Below, piece after piece: positions 20,666 through 31,697 of a DNA stretch of 64,000 bases. The notes under the pieces were generated by a model, which was not told the origin of the DNA, made no database searches, and saw only the letters and a program-made list of their open reading frames with translations. Source of the stretch: Selaginella moellendorffii (Eukaryota; Streptophyta; Lycopodiopsida; Selaginellales; Selaginellaceae); contig NW_003314307.1 in assembly GCF_000143415.4 (NCBI RefSeq), positions 244,409-308,408 of the forward strand, given 5' to 3'. Position 1 is the stretch's first letter, and the number at the start of each line of letters is the position of its first letter. The position numbers and the translations under genes were made by a program.

Positions 20666-23263
20666 ATGATCGTCTCTCCTCCCGCGACGACGAAAGTTTC
20701 AACACGGCCATCGTCTTTCAGAGGAGTTGACGATGTCGATTCGACAGAGTTTGCAGCTCTTTTACGGCAGTATGGAATCTCAAGGTCTGTGGAAGATGGG
20801 AGGCGGCTTCACTCTCAGCTGTCCGGAACTGGGCGGGACCGAGAGACATTCCTGGGAAATCTTATCGTTCAGATGTATGGAAGATGGGGGTGCTTGGAGG
20901 ATGCTCGGGCTGCCTTTGACAGGATTCCTCGGCCGAACGTTTTCAGCTGGACGCTTCTCATCGCAGCTTACGTCGACAACGGAAATGGGAGAGAAGCTCT
21001 TCGAGTGTTTTGGAAGATGCAACTGGAAGGAGTCGAGGCCGATAGCTTCGTCTTCTCCAGCGTGCTGGGAGCTTGCTCCATACTGGGATGCTTAGAGCTG
21101 GGTAAGCGTCTCCACAAGCGGCTTGTTGACATCGGACTAAGCACTCACCTTGTCTTGCAGAACTCGCTGCTAAACATGTACACGAAAAGTGGCAGCTTGG
21201 AGGACGCTGCTCGTTTGTTCCGGGAGATGTCCCAGCCAAACATCGTCTCGTGGAACACGATGATTGCGGCAAATGCCCAGCATGGACATGACAGGGAAGC
21301 TCTGGAGATTTTCTGGACGATCGACTTGGAAGGCATGGAGCCGGACGTTTTCACTTTCGGAGCCGGACTAGCAGCGTGCTCGAGTCTCGCGCTCATCGAG
21401 CAGGGGAAAGCGATCGATGAGAGAACCACCAGCCTGGGATTTGAGGCCTCCGGCAGTGCTGCTTTACAGAACGCGCTGATCAACATGTATGCCAAGTGTG
21501 GCAACTTGGGAGAGGCACGGAGGAAGTTCCGGAAAATCAAGGACAAGGACGTGGTTGCCTGGAACATTATGATAGCTGCAAATGCCGGGCTTGGCTGTGG
21601 CGAGGAAGCGTTAAATCTGTACAGGGAGATGGAAGTGGAAGGCTTGGAGCCCGACATGTTCACGCTCTCTAGTGCCGCGGTCTCCTCCTCCGACTTGCAA
21701 CAAGGCAGATCAGTCCACGAACGAGTTCTGACGATCAGGCCTGAACCGGAAGGAAGTGTTGTCGTCCAGAATGCTCTCGTCAACATGTATGCGAGGTGTG
21801 GAAGTGTGGAAGATGCGAAGAGAGTTTTCATGGATTCACCAGACACAGAGAAGGACTGGAACGGATTTATCTCGGCCTGTTCCCAGCACGGCTTTCCAGT
21901 GGAGGCACTCACAGCATTCTGGGAAATGGATCTGGAAGGGGTGAAGCCGGTTGAGATCTCGACACTGACGAGTGTTCTCGCGGCCTGCTCGCTTCTCAAG
22001 AAGCTATCAGTGGGAAGAGCACTCCATGCACGGATCGAGCACGGTGGAGGAGGATCCTCAAGCGTCGCGTCGACTGCCTTGGTTGAGATGTATGCGAACT
22101 GTGGGAGTTTGGACGAGGCAGTGGAAGTTTTTGACAAGATGGTGGATCATAGAAAGGATCTGGTGGCCTGGACAGCGATGATCGATGCGTACGTTCGTCA
22201 TGGCTGCGGTCACGATGCATTGGAGCTGTATACAAAGATGAACCTGGAAGGAGTCCGAGCTGATGAGATTTGCCTGGCAAGCGTTCTGGCTGCCTGTTCG
22301 GCAACCGGCGATGAACGGACCGGCAGAAGATTACACAGTCACGTAGTTCTGGATCGGGAGCTCTCGGCTTCTATCGAGGTGACCAACGCTCTGTTGGAGA
22401 TGTATGCGAGTTTCGGCGATCTGGAGGAGGCCGAGAGGGTGTTTGACAAGGTGGCCGGTCGAAGAAATGTTGTGACATGGAATATCATGATCGCGGCACT
22501 CGTTCGAGACGGCCAGGACCCAAGAGCTCTGAGTTTCTACCTCGACATGCAACGCGAAGGCAGAGTTCGAGCCGATGCATTCGTGTTCGCGAGCAGCATC
22601 ACGGCGTGTGCAAACTTGCAGACGCTCGAGAAGGGCGAGATGATCCACCGAAGGATTGTTTCCAGCGGGCTGGAGAGAGACCGGCCAGTGGAGAATGCCG
22701 TGCTCAACTTGTACGTGAAGTGCGGTAAGCTCCAAGTTGCCGAGGAGTTTTTCCATAACATGCAGTACAGGGACGTGGTGTCTTGGAATGCGATGATCAC
22801 GGCTCACGCTCAGCTGGGATTCGCAGCCTCCCGGCACAAAAACGGTGCGAGCAAAGCCATGGAGCTGTGGAACGAAATGCACTTGGATGGGATCCAACCA
22901 GATAGCATCAGCTTCACTGTCATCCTCACTCTGTGCAGCCATGTTGGTCTGGTCGACCAAGCAAGGCTATACTTCGTGTGGATGCTTCAAGAGCTGGATG
23001 GAAGGAGTGTTGGTCGAGAGGAGCACTATGGATGCATTGTGGATGTTCTTGGGCGTTTAGGATGGTTGAGCGAAGCAGAAGAGCTCATACACACAATGCC
23101 TGTAACACCAAGCCAAGTTGCTTGGATAAGTATGTTAAGCGCGTGCCGGATTCATCCAGACGCTGCCAGAGGCAAATGGGCTGCCCAAGAAGCAACTAAG
23201 CTGGTCCCATGCAAGTCCTCTCCGTACATTCTAGTTCACGATATTGTGACCATGGCCCATTGA
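20666..23263 (+). CDS. PLS-class pentatricopeptide repeat (PPR) protein
   Basis: Intronless 865-residue protein made of about 20 PPR motifs, with recurrent S-type units such as NALINMYAKCGNLGEARRKF, NALVNMYARCGSVEDAKRVF and NALLEMYASFGDLEEAERVF. The end reads WISMLSACRIHPDAARGKWAA, the start of an E motif, and then stops without a full E+ or DYW domain. Such proteins bind organellar RNA one base per repeat and, without DYW, would need a partner deaminase for C-to-U editing. The N-terminus is Ser/Arg-rich and likely an organelle leader. The PPR family is greatly expanded in lycophytes. The gene is alone in its strand context. Confidence 0.93.
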   Translation: MIVSPPATTKVSTRPSSFRGVDDVDSTEFAALLRQYGISRSVEDGRRLHSQLSGTGRDRETFLGNLIVQMYGRWGCLEDARAAFDRIPRPNVFSWTLLIAAYVDNGNGREALRVFWKMQLEGVEADSFVFSSVLGACSILGCLELGKRLHKRLVDIGLSTHLVLQNSLLNMYTKSGSLEDAARLFREMSQPNIVSWNTMIAANAQHGHDREALEIFWTIDLEGMEPDVFTFGAGLAACSSLALIEQGKAIDERTTSLGFEASGSAALQNALINMYAKCGNLGEARRKFRKIKDKDVVAWNIMIAANAGLGCGEEALNLYREMEVEGLEPDMFTLSSAAVSSSDLQQGRSVHERVLTIRPEPEGSVVVQNALVNMYARCGSVEDAKRVFMDSPDTEKDWNGFISACSQHGFPVEALTAFWEMDLEGVKPVEISTLTSVLAACSLLKKLSVGRALHARIEHGGGGSSSVASTALVEMYANCGSLDEAVEVFDKMVDHRKDLVAWTAMIDAYVRHGCGHDALELYTKMNLEGVRADEICLASVLAACSATGDERTGRRLHSHVVLDRELSASIEVTNALLEMYASFGDLEEAERVFDKVAGRRNVVTWNIMIAALVRDGQDPRALSFYLDMQREGRVRADAFVFASSITACANLQTLEKGEMIHRRIVSSGLERDRPVENAVLNLYVKCGKLQVAEEFFHNMQYRDVVSWNAMITAHAQLGFAASRHKNGASKAMELWNEMHLDGIQPDSISFTVILTLCSHVGLVDQARLYFVWMLQELDGRSVGREEHYGCIVDVLGRLGWLSEAEELIHTMPVTPSQVAWISMLSACRIHPDAARGKWAAQEATKLVPCKSSPYILVHDIVTMAH

Positions 23264-23430
23264 CTCTATGGCGACACCTGGCTACCTTAGGTGGCGCTTT
23301 GCTAGATCTTTAAAATGGAGCTGGATGACCCCCCTTCGGGCAAACAAAAAGTCTCTGTATAGCCCTCTGTGGCTCTCTTTGATCTCTTATAGATTGATTC
23401 TCTTTGATCTTTGATTGATCGGTTGATTCT

Positions 23431-23997
23431 ATGGCGGCCTCTGAAGCGACAATGGATGCAATGAGGCGGGAGGCTCGAGCAAACGCCAAAGAAGACATTG
23501 TGACGCTAGCATCTGGTGCCCGAGAGAAGCTTGATCATGCTTTTGCAAGCGCCAAGGAAGTTGGAGGTAAGATTGCTCATCCTTTCGACGCCGGCGCTAG
23601 GGAGGCAGCGCACGGCAGGGCCGAGGGGCTGCGTAGGCAATCCTCGGAGAAGCAATCAAGTTTGCGAGAGATGGCCAGCCGCAAGGCGGAGGAAGAGCGT
23701 TTGGTTGCACGGAGCAAGGTTGCGCAGCAAGTTCTTGGTGGTGGTGGAGGGATGCGCTACCCAGTGCCAGTTTACCCGGATCAATCCCAACCCCAGCAGA
23801 ATGGATCCCAGCAGAATGAACAACTCCAGGACTATCCAGTAGAGCACCCTCCTCGCGTGGAATCACCCCAAGATCAAGGTGGGAGCAATGAAATAAATCA
23901 CTCTGCCCATCCTGTGGAACCACCTCATCGCGAAGAAATCGAGCAGCGTCCTCCCCATGGCGAGGAACCAGCTCAAAACAGGGATGTTTCCAATTGA
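23431..23997 (+). CDS. Hydrophilic LEA-like protein
   Basis: Intronless 188-residue protein, extremely hydrophilic. Residues 1-100 are Ala/Lys/Glu-rich and helical (REARANAKEDIVTLASGAREKLDHAF, AREAAHGRAEGLRRQ), resembling group 1 LEA (LEA_1) repeats. After a GGGGG stretch the rest is Pro/Gln/Glu-rich and probably disordered. LEA proteins protect membranes and proteins during drying, relevant in a lycophyte, but the match is by composition and pattern only. Confidence 0.5.
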   Translation: MAASEATMDAMRREARANAKEDIVTLASGAREKLDHAFASAKEVGGKIAHPFDAGAREAAHGRAEGLRRQSSEKQSSLREMASRKAEEERLVARSKVAQQVLGGGGGMRYPVPVYPDQSQPQQNGSQQNEQLQDYPVEHPPRVESPQDQGGSNEINHSAHPVEPPHREEIEQRPPHGEEPAQNRDVSN

Positions 23998-24494
23998 TAA
24001 GGAACCTTTCTACCTAGATACTTGTGTTTGTGGTTTGTAAAAAGAAGGAACATATTTGATTGATTGATCATACGTTGGTGTACGACTCTTGACACGGAAC
24101 AAGACAAAGCCAGTACAAAGGCGTGAGAGCCTACGCCCCAACAATATTTTAAAGCTAGATTAAAAACACTTGCGCGAATGGATGGACGCGAGCAATCCAG
24201 GCAGCGCCATCAGCATCACAGAGGAATCCGTGCTAGCTAACAAGTTGGAGGAGAAGTGTGAGTGAGACGACCCCACACGGCAGCCGTCGGATGCGGCGAT
24301 GGACGACCGCGGCGGCGCCACGTGGGTAGAGATGCCCTGTTGCTCAAGTAGGAGTTAGTCCAAATTCTTCGCCTTCGTCGTGAAACCCTCCCTTCCCAGA
24401 CACATTCTTCCATAGATTTCGCCAGGGAATTTGTGTGGATTTGTAGCGCGCGCGCGCGCCCTCTTAGAAGAGCGAGAGAGAGAGGGAGATCATC
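23998..24494. promoter_or_regulatory. Intergenic/promoter region of the following gene
   Basis: A 497-bp gap. It holds ttgattgattgatc repeats near 24056, a (CG)6 run at about 24448-24460 and a GA-rich tract (gagcgagagagagaggga) just before the ATG at 24495, a typical plant 5' leader element. No gene seen. Confidence 0.4.
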
Positions 24495-25168
24495 ATGGCG
24501 ATGGCGCTATCGCAGCTCCCTCCGTGGCTATGGCGCGCCAGCGGTGGTAGCAACAGCAACACCCTAGAGAATCAGCAGCACCAGCAGCAGCATCAGCAGC
24601 AAGAGAGCGATCGATTCCGGAGGAGCAGCAGAGCGAGCGCGGGGAAATCGCGACGACGCCAGAGGCCCAGGTCCTCCTCCTCCGCCTCCTCCAATTCCTC
24701 GTCGCAATCGGCTGCTAGCGCGCGGCGGCCGTGGAAGCTGTGCCGCGAGAAGCAGCTCGACGAGGAATTCGACCTGGTGGTCGTCCACACGGATGGATGC
24801 TGCATGTCGGGCTCCGAATCGGAGGATTCCGACTGGTCCGTCGGCTGGCTGGAGCCCCATTCCACCGATTTTAGCTCCGATTCCGAGGAGAGCTTCGCGG
24901 TTCTTGTGCCCTGCTACGGCTCCTCGCGCACGCGCCGAAATATCTCCTCCGCCGCCCCGGCCAGCAATCCTCCTCCTCCCACCGTCTGGGCCGCCGCGCT
25001 TCTCACCACAATCTCCAGCGGCAGCAATCGCAATGCCGCAGCAGGTAATGTCGCCGCCAATCGATCGCCCTCTCGCTCCTCCCAAGAACCCTAAATTTCT
25101 TCTTTGTGGCTTTGCTTGCAGCCCAGCAGAGAAAGCACGTCGAGGATTGGCTATCTTCTCTCCATTGA
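24495..25168 (+). CDS. Acidic/Ser-rich plant protein of unknown function, 2 exons
   Basis: Exons 24495-25044 and 25122-25168; 597 nt, 198 residues. If the intron is ignored the frame ends in an unrelated tail; splicing gives a C-terminus QQRKHVEDWLSSLH. Notable features are an N-terminal PPWLWRA, a His/Gln tract, an Arg/Ser stretch, then a conserved-looking block DLVVVHTDGCCMSGSESEDSD followed by WSVGWLEPHSTDFSSDSEESFAVLVPCYG. I recognise this block as a plant-specific family without known function. It may be nuclear. Confidence 0.65.
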
Positions 25169-25698
25169 AGGCGACGAATGGATGGATCGTTCCTTCGTTT
25201 GGGCTAGCGCCACTAATCCAGTGTGGCTACTTTGCGACGCGATTGATTATTTTAGCGGTGGATTAAGACTAACACGAAATTGGATGGATTGGGAGATTGG
25301 ATTTGGGTAACAGCTCACTCACTTTTACTCACAGCGCAGCACACAAGCTCACTCACTACACGCCTCTGTACAGAAAAAAAAATTGGTAGAACAATATTGT
25401 GTAAACATCTTTATCAATGTAAAAAAGTGCCGGTTTGTTATGACTTGTCAAGGGGAAAATCGGAAGAATGCCACGTGTTTCTCTTCCTCTTTGGATACAT
25501 GTCATATGGTTGAGGGTCAAACACATTGCATGATGGGAGCGAGGAGTAGCTATGGCGGGGAGCGCGCTACGGACGATTGAATCGCGATTTTTCGCTTTCT
25601 CGCGACGATCTCCCCTGATCTCCACATTCCTGGTCTTCTTTCTCAGGTAACGCCGCGCCGATCTCCTCGCGGAGCGCGGCTCGGAAATCCTAGGGTTT
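25169..25698. promoter_or_regulatory. Intergenic region upstream of the trihelix gene
   Basis: A 530-bp gap without a gene; A/T-richer around 25370-25440. A telo-box tagggttt (25691-25698) abuts the ATG of the trihelix gene. Confidence 0.35.
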
Positions 25699-26658
25699 AT
25701 GGGAATGCGCAGCAGCGGCAAGGAAATGCTGGCCTCCTCGATGCCGCCGGCGGATGAGTGGAGCGATGTAGCGGTCAGCACGCTGCTGGATTGCTACAAC
25801 GACAAGTACATCGAGCTCAATGGGGGAAGCATTGGCACCAAGGGATGGCAGGACGTGATCTTCAAGCTCAATTCGGTGTGCGCGCAAGGCAAGCCCGTCT
25901 ACAGCTACCGGAGATGCAAGAACAAGCTGGACGTGATGAAGAGGAGGTTTAAGATTGAGAGAGACCGAAAGGCGACCAACGGAGGGATCTCGGATTGGCC
26001 GTGGTTTCAAAAAATGGAGGAGATCGTTGGTCGAAATCCTAGGCTAGGAGCAGCGGCCGCACTTGTTACTGGGACGATTGGAAATCACTTCCACCAGCAG
26101 CAGCAGCAAAATCACCACCACCAGCCGCAAACTCATCCTCCTCAAGTACAACCTTCTACTCTTCCACTACTCCACCATCACCAAGAACCTGACGAGCAAG
26201 GTTTGGTTGGAAGTGGAGTTCTCAACTCTAAACAGGACCATCGGTTTGGATCATCGTCGTTGCAAGCCGCTGCGCAGCACGTCCAAGACGAGATATCAGG
26301 TGGCCAACTTTTGTCCGACCAGCAGGACGATAACGACGATGATGACGACGATTGCCAGGCCAGGAACAGCAGCAAAGCGTGCAAGAAGCGGAAAAAAGGT
26401 AGCGCCTGCGGTTCTAATCCGTTGCGTCATGCCAAAGAGATTGCTCGTATCGTGACTGAAGCTCTTGAAAGGATGGAACTGAAGAGGCTGGAAGTGATGA
26501 GGGAGCTGGAGTTGAAGAGGAATGAAACTCAGCTCCAGATCGCGAGGATGATCGTAGAAAGCAACGCTAGGCTACAGCAGCAGCAGCAACCACAACAACA
26601 TAATCGCCAGCCTTCGACTTCGTCAGATCCACATTCTTACGTGGAGCAGGAGCACTAA
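25699..26658 (+). CDS. Trihelix (SIP1/ASIL-clade) transcription factor
   Basis: Intronless 319-residue protein. Residues ~18-110 form a Myb/SANT-like trihelix DNA-binding domain: DEWSDVAVSTLLDCYNDKY, KGWQDVIFKLN, YRRCKNKLDVMKRRFKIE and WPWFQKMEEIVG. A His/Gln-rich linker, an acidic run (DDNDDDDDD) and a basic KKRKKG follow. The C-terminal helix EIARIVTEALERMELKRLEVM with heptad spacing is the conserved SIP1-clade dimerisation segment. Arabidopsis relatives (ASIL) repress seed-maturation genes; the target here is unknown. Confidence 0.85.
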   Translation: MGMRSSGKEMLASSMPPADEWSDVAVSTLLDCYNDKYIELNGGSIGTKGWQDVIFKLNSVCAQGKPVYSYRRCKNKLDVMKRRFKIERDRKATNGGISDWPWFQKMEEIVGRNPRLGAAAALVTGTIGNHFHQQQQQNHHHQPQTHPPQVQPSTLPLLHHHQEPDEQGLVGSGVLNSKQDHRFGSSSLQAAAQHVQDEISGGQLLSDQQDDNDDDDDDCQARNSSKACKKRKKGSACGSNPLRHAKEIARIVTEALERMELKRLEVMRELELKRNETQLQIARMIVESNARLQQQQQPQQHNRQPSTSSDPHSYVEQEH

Positions 26659-26729
26659 GTAAGATTGGTTTCTTTGTTCTTAGCTTATAGTTCTCAAAAA
26701 CAAATCTGGTTGCAGCCCTAGTGACTCTC

Positions 26730-29200
26730 ATGGGAGATTGCTGCGCCTGCTATGGAAGCTTGGTTTCTTCGTCAAAATGGAGGATTGGGTTTGTAGTTGC
26801 TGCTTCAGGGAAGAAGTCTGTGGAGGTTTCCAGACCACTGACTAGTAGAAAAGCCGCAGGCAAACTCAAGCTTCACAGGACGTGGACTCCCGGGCGGAGA
26901 GTGAGCAAGGAAAGATACTTATCAGACAGGAGCAGGACAACAGACCTGCAGGACGAAGGTCGAGAAGAAGATGGAAACCAGAACGAGGAAGGACCAAGCA
27001 GTGATGGTGTTCAACTGGGTTTGGAGTTTCCGCAGGAAGAAGATGAAACCGATATCCCCGCAGAGGAAGAAGTAAAAACGTCTAGCAAGCTAAATTGTCA
27101 GCATTTTTCAAGGTACGGTAGCTACACATTGTTTTCAAGTTGAGTTTCTTTGCTTCTTTTAAGGTGTTCCGGTTGTGCGTTTGAAAACGGACTCAACAAT
27201 CCGCCTGTTTACAACGAAGCTGTCACGTTCTTCCAGAAACGACGAATTGCAAAGCTTCAGCTTATACCCAGTGCTACGGTATGTTGCATCTTGAAAAAGG
27301 GCTACTTGACTGTTTTTTAACGCTCTACCAGCACGGATGGAGATGTAGAGCTAAGTTAGCAGTTCGTGGAACGTCTGATGACCCATTTGTTGGACTTTTT
27401 GAGGAGCACAGCCACAGTATTGTCGATATTCCTGAATGCCGCGGTAAGCATTCATCTTCGAACTGAATTTCCACTCTTGCAAATGGTGTGTATTGAGCAG
27501 CCCACCATCCTTCTATAAACGCAGCGGTTGAGCTTATCAAAGCAGGTGCGTTTTCGTTATGAAGGAAAATTACCATAATCACTTGCGTTGCAGTTATACG
27601 AGACGTTGGTGTGCAACCTTACGATGACGAGACGTGCACAGGGCAGCTGCGCTATATCCAGGTTCTCACATACGTTTCCTATTCAATTCACTAAACAAAT
27701 ACCGCGGTATTTTCAGCTTGTTGTTAACAGCTACGTGACCTCCGTACCTGTTGAGCAGCGGAAGAACACATGTACGTTCTGAGACCTTTTCAAGTTTTCC
27801 AGGCTTTAATTAAATACTTGTAGGCAAAGTACAGGTGTCCTTGGTTTGGAACAGTCGAGATGAGGATTCTCCAGGAACGGAGCTTCTTCATAAGATGGCC
27901 TACGTAATCGTCGTCTCTCGTGTTGCCTTCTTTCTGATCTTGTGTTTTTCAGAGTTTGTGGAGACGGGGTGGACAAGGAAGCCGAAGAGACCTCTTGCAT
28001 TCAATTTGGGCAAACTTTCAAACAACGCAAACTAACGTGAGTACTTGGAATTCAGGATGCGTAGCTTACTTTTGAGAGTTACCAGATAATCTTGGGACAG
28101 AGGTGGAGGCGTTTGTTTGGGCATTCTGAACTCTGGGAGCGTGTTGGAGGTGCGGACGTATGCTACGCTCCCTCCAGCTTTGGGCAAGCAAACTATCAGG
28201 TGTGCGCATTGTTTCCGAAAGTAAACAAACGGATTGATGACACATTGAATTTTTAGTCTTTTGAGGACCTCCTACAGAGACTTCAGAGATACGTGAGAAA
28301 AGGAAGTGCCGTGGTGGACATGTTTGCTGGTGTTGGCGTCATTGGCTTGAGTTTGGCAGCCACTAGAAAGTGCAGGTGGACACATTTTACCGGTTATGGC
28401 TAGCGTCTAATAACCTTGCAACAATGTAGATTTGTCAAGTGCGTCGAGGTGAATAAGCACTGCAAAGAGCCTTTTGAACGTTCTCTTTCGAGATTACCAG
28501 CTTCCGTCGACTGCCAAATCAGCTGGCATTGCGCAGATGCAGCAGAGGTTGATTTCACTCTTCTATGCTTTTGTTCATATGTTTTTGACGGTGGTTTTCT
28601 GGGATTGCAGGCTCCGATAACGTGGTTGGAAGGTGCAGATGTGGTTGTTGTTGATCCTCCAAGAAAAGGATTGCAGCCCGTGCTTATTGAGGCTCTGAGA
28701 ACTGCTTCATTGAGAGCGCAAGGCAAAACAAGATCGCCATCTAGAAACGAAATCGATAAGTAAGTTTTTCGTTATCGAGAGTAGAATTAGCTGGATGGCA
28801 ATTTTGTTTCAGAGTTGAGAAACGACCGTGGATGTTGCGAGCGAAAGATGGTGGTGTTCAAAGAGAGGGAGAAACGACTTGGCGAGACGATGATGTATGG
28901 CCAGAGCAGTTGATATATGTCAGCTGTGGATGGGATTCATTCAAACAGGTTCTAGTCGCATCTTTCTTCTTCACTTGACGTGCAGGACATTCTTCAACAG
29001 GATTGTGAGGCACTGGAAGAGAACGGACATTGGCATTTGGCGAATGCTCATGCTTACAACTTCTTTCCCGGCACTGACAGGTGAATGCCATCCTAAAACT
29101 GTCATCTACAGCCATAACATTTTTTGAAACTTTCTGCAGCATTGAGATACTCGCGGTTTTCCGAGCTGGCAAAAGAATGAAGAAGAAAACCAGAGCGTAA
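26730..29200 (+). CDS. TrmA/RumA-type RNA (uracil-5) methyltransferase, 15 exons
   Basis: Exons 26730-27112, 27164-27278, 27332-27443, 27501-27545, 27594-27661, 27717-27771, 27824-27903, 27953-28036, 28086-28199, 28257-28375, 28430-28547, 28611-28759, 28813-28948, 28986-29080, 29140-29200; 1734 nt, 577 residues. A basic N-terminal ~70 residues may be a plastid leader. Then come Cys-rich HFSRCSGCAF (possible Fe-S ligand region), LHSIWANF, SAM motif VVDMFAGVGVIGLSLA, VVVVDPPRKGLQP (motif IV) and catalytic-Cys motif YVSCGWDSF. This is the m5U methyltransferase fold, acting on tRNA or rRNA. The junction at 27903/27953 is the least certain. The intron at 28949-28985 is only 37 nt. MenA starts 82 bp downstream. 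Confidence 0.88.
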
Positions 29201-29282
29201 CTACAATTTGTTTGTGTATTATCACACTTTATCCACGCTAATGTCAAATTCATTTTAGGTGTTGAGAAGGTAATTCTTGGAT

Positions 29283-30811
29283 ATGGCATTGGCTATTGAG
29301 CTTGCTCTCTATTGCACGCGGACCTCCGGAAAAAGACTCCAATGCTCCTCTCGCGCTTTTCCCGTCACCAATGTGAGTGCCTCTCGCAAAGCTCGAGTAG
29401 CATTTTGCTTCCAAGAAGCGAATTTGAGCCTTCTTACTGAAAGTCGGGAGGAATCTCCGCCCACGGAAAGCATACAAGAGCTGAGCGATTTGCAGCTTCT
29501 CTGGAGAGCAGTGAAGCTCCCCATCTATTCAGTCGCGTTGATACCTCTCTCGGTACAGAGTGATTTTATCCAAGCTTTTTGTATTGTTGCCTGAAACTTC
29601 TAGTTGCAGGTAGGCTCGGCTACTGCATTTCTCGAGAGTGGAGCGTTTGATGGTGGACAATATTCGTTGTTACTCGTATCGTCAGTGCTCGTCATCACGT
29701 GGTTGAATCTAAGGTACTATATGCCAGACAATGTCTGTTCTAAGCTTGTTTCAGCAATGATGCATTCGATGCCGATACTGGTGTGGACAAAAACAAGAAA
29801 GAATCAGTTGTGAACATCACTGGAAGGTAACTTCTTACTGCCAGGATCATTTACTAATTAGATCCTTGGTCTTTCGAGAAACAGCCAGCGAGGAGTATTA
29901 TTAGCGTCGTTCGCTTGCCTCGCGTTTGGTTGTGCGGGACTTCTGAGAGCAGCCTTGGTCGCATCCGATATAAGAGTAGCGTCTCTCCTTGCTGCAGCAA
30001 TCTCTTGCGGATACATCTATCAGGTACTTGAGATTGACAAAAAACTGGTTTTCACTTTCCTTGTTCTTGCATTAGTGTCCTCCCTTTCGACTGAGTTACA
30101 AGGGACTGGGCGAGCCTCTCTGCTTTCTTGCTTTCGGGCCATTTGCAACGACTGCATTTTACCTCAGCCAGTCACACAAAGCGTAAACTTTTCAAAAGCT
30201 TTCTCGTCAGTCTTTCAACGAGTCTCCGTTTCGTAGGATTCTTCCTTTAACACCCACACTGTGGGGTGCTTCCGCACTGGTGGGCATCACAACCACGCTC
30301 ATTCTCTTGTGCAGCCACTTCCATCAGGTACATTGCAAATATTCGTCACCCGTGTTATTCATCCAAGCACAGATCGAAGATGACAAAGCTGTTGGCAAGA
30401 TCTCTCCACTGGTATGCGAGTTTTACACAAAGAGAGACTTTTACTGTGCTAATCCATCACTCTGATATCTATGTCAGGTGAGGCTTGGCACGGAGAATGG
30501 GTCGAAAGTTGTGACTTTCCTAGTCACTGGGCTGTATACAGGGCTTTGTGCTCTAGCGGCTCTCAAAGCATTGCCTCTGCCGTGTGCGGCTTTGTGCCTG
30601 CTCACACTCCCGGTTGGAAAAATGGTTGTGGATTTTGTCTCGTCAAATCATCACGTAAGTATACAGTCTTTTGTGGTTTCGATGGCCAATAACAAGTGAT
30701 TAATTGCAGGACAAGAAAAAAATATTCCTTGCCAAATACTTTTGTGTTAGGCTTCATATTGCTTTCGGCAGTGCTCTAGTTCTGGGGATGCTCTTACGAG
30801 CATGGAGATAG
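29283..30811 (+). CDS. ABC4: 1,4-dihydroxy-2-naphthoate phytyltransferase (MenA/ABC4), 9 exons
   Basis: Exons 29283-29552, 29610-29713, 29755-29826, 29885-30023, 30076-30182, 30237-30327, 30373-30411, 30478-30654, 30710-30811; 1101 nt, 366 residues. This UbiA-superfamily prenyltransferase attaches the phytyl chain to dihydroxynaphthoate in phylloquinone (photosystem I quinone) synthesis in plastids. Visible: an Arg/Ser-rich transit-like N-terminus to ~70, the first Asp-rich motif NDAFDADTG with KKESVVN, the loop YQCPPFRLSYKGLGE, HFHQIEDDKAVGKISPLVRLG near the second motif, and about eight hydrophobic helices. Length compares well with the plant enzyme. It is the last host gene before the repeat block. 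Confidence 0.9.
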
Positions 30812-31319
30812 ACTTGGTACCTTTTTTTCTCTTGATTCTATGTAAGTTTTTACTCACTTTTCGACTAATGTTTTTGTGATGCCAAGTACCATGTAAGAAC
30901 TGGGGCCTGATCGAAGCTTCAAATTTGGGTGGATCATATATCGCTTGAGCTTTGCATCTCCAAGCGCGGAAAAAGAAAGCATATGCAATGCCTTAACTCA
31001 CGACCTCTCGCTTACAGCACTACCAGTATGCTATGAAAGGCTTAAGCAAGAAGACTGATGATATGGTTTGTTGCAAAGCTAAGACAACAAAGAAATTCAC
31101 AATAAACCTTTTATCTGCACTGTACATATGAGGGACAATTCTCTTTTATTTCTGCAAACTTGAAGACATCTTCCATTACAAGGCTCATAAATTTTCTATA
31201 GATTCCTATATGTTTTTTCATCCTTAAACTCAAAACTCAAATCAATTATTTCCAAAATAACATATCTAGGCTTAGTCATAAATTTTATTTAATAATTTAT
31301 GAAGCATATATTTAGCTAT
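30812..31319. other. A/T-rich spacer between last host gene and retrotransposon block
   Basis: A 508-bp A/T-rich stretch without coding potential; it holds the MenA 3' region and old sequence into which the Ty3-type element inserted (ctat at 31316-31319 is duplicated at 36301-36304). Confidence 0.5.
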
Positions 31320-31493
31320 TGTGAGGGCCAAGTGTACGGCTACGATGCCATATACTAATATTAGCGTAGTGGATTTTGGTAGCCGTCGGATTGGTTTCAA
31401 TCCGGACCACTCGCTCTTGTATATAAACTAGGGTTTTTGGGCTAATTGATATGCACATTTCTGTATTCCCTTTCTATATTCCATGCACTCACA
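31320..31493 (+). repeat. 5' LTR of the Ty3-type element
   Basis: 174 bp, TG...CA ends; TATA candidate at 31420-31427 followed by ctagggttttt. Confidence 0.92.
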
Positions 31494-31697
31494 TTGGTGG
31501 AGTTGAAGGGCACCTTTGATTGTCCCTGGGGAGTGCTTGGATTTAGGATAGATCTAGCTTTTTCCATTTCCTTTCTTTTGTTCTTTCCTTTCAAGATTTG
31601 GTTTCGATCTAGCTTTTTGCATTGTCTAGATCTACCATTTCTTTCTAGCTTTTTTGTCATTTCTCCTCTTTTGCTCTTTCTTTTTTCGTTCATCTTC

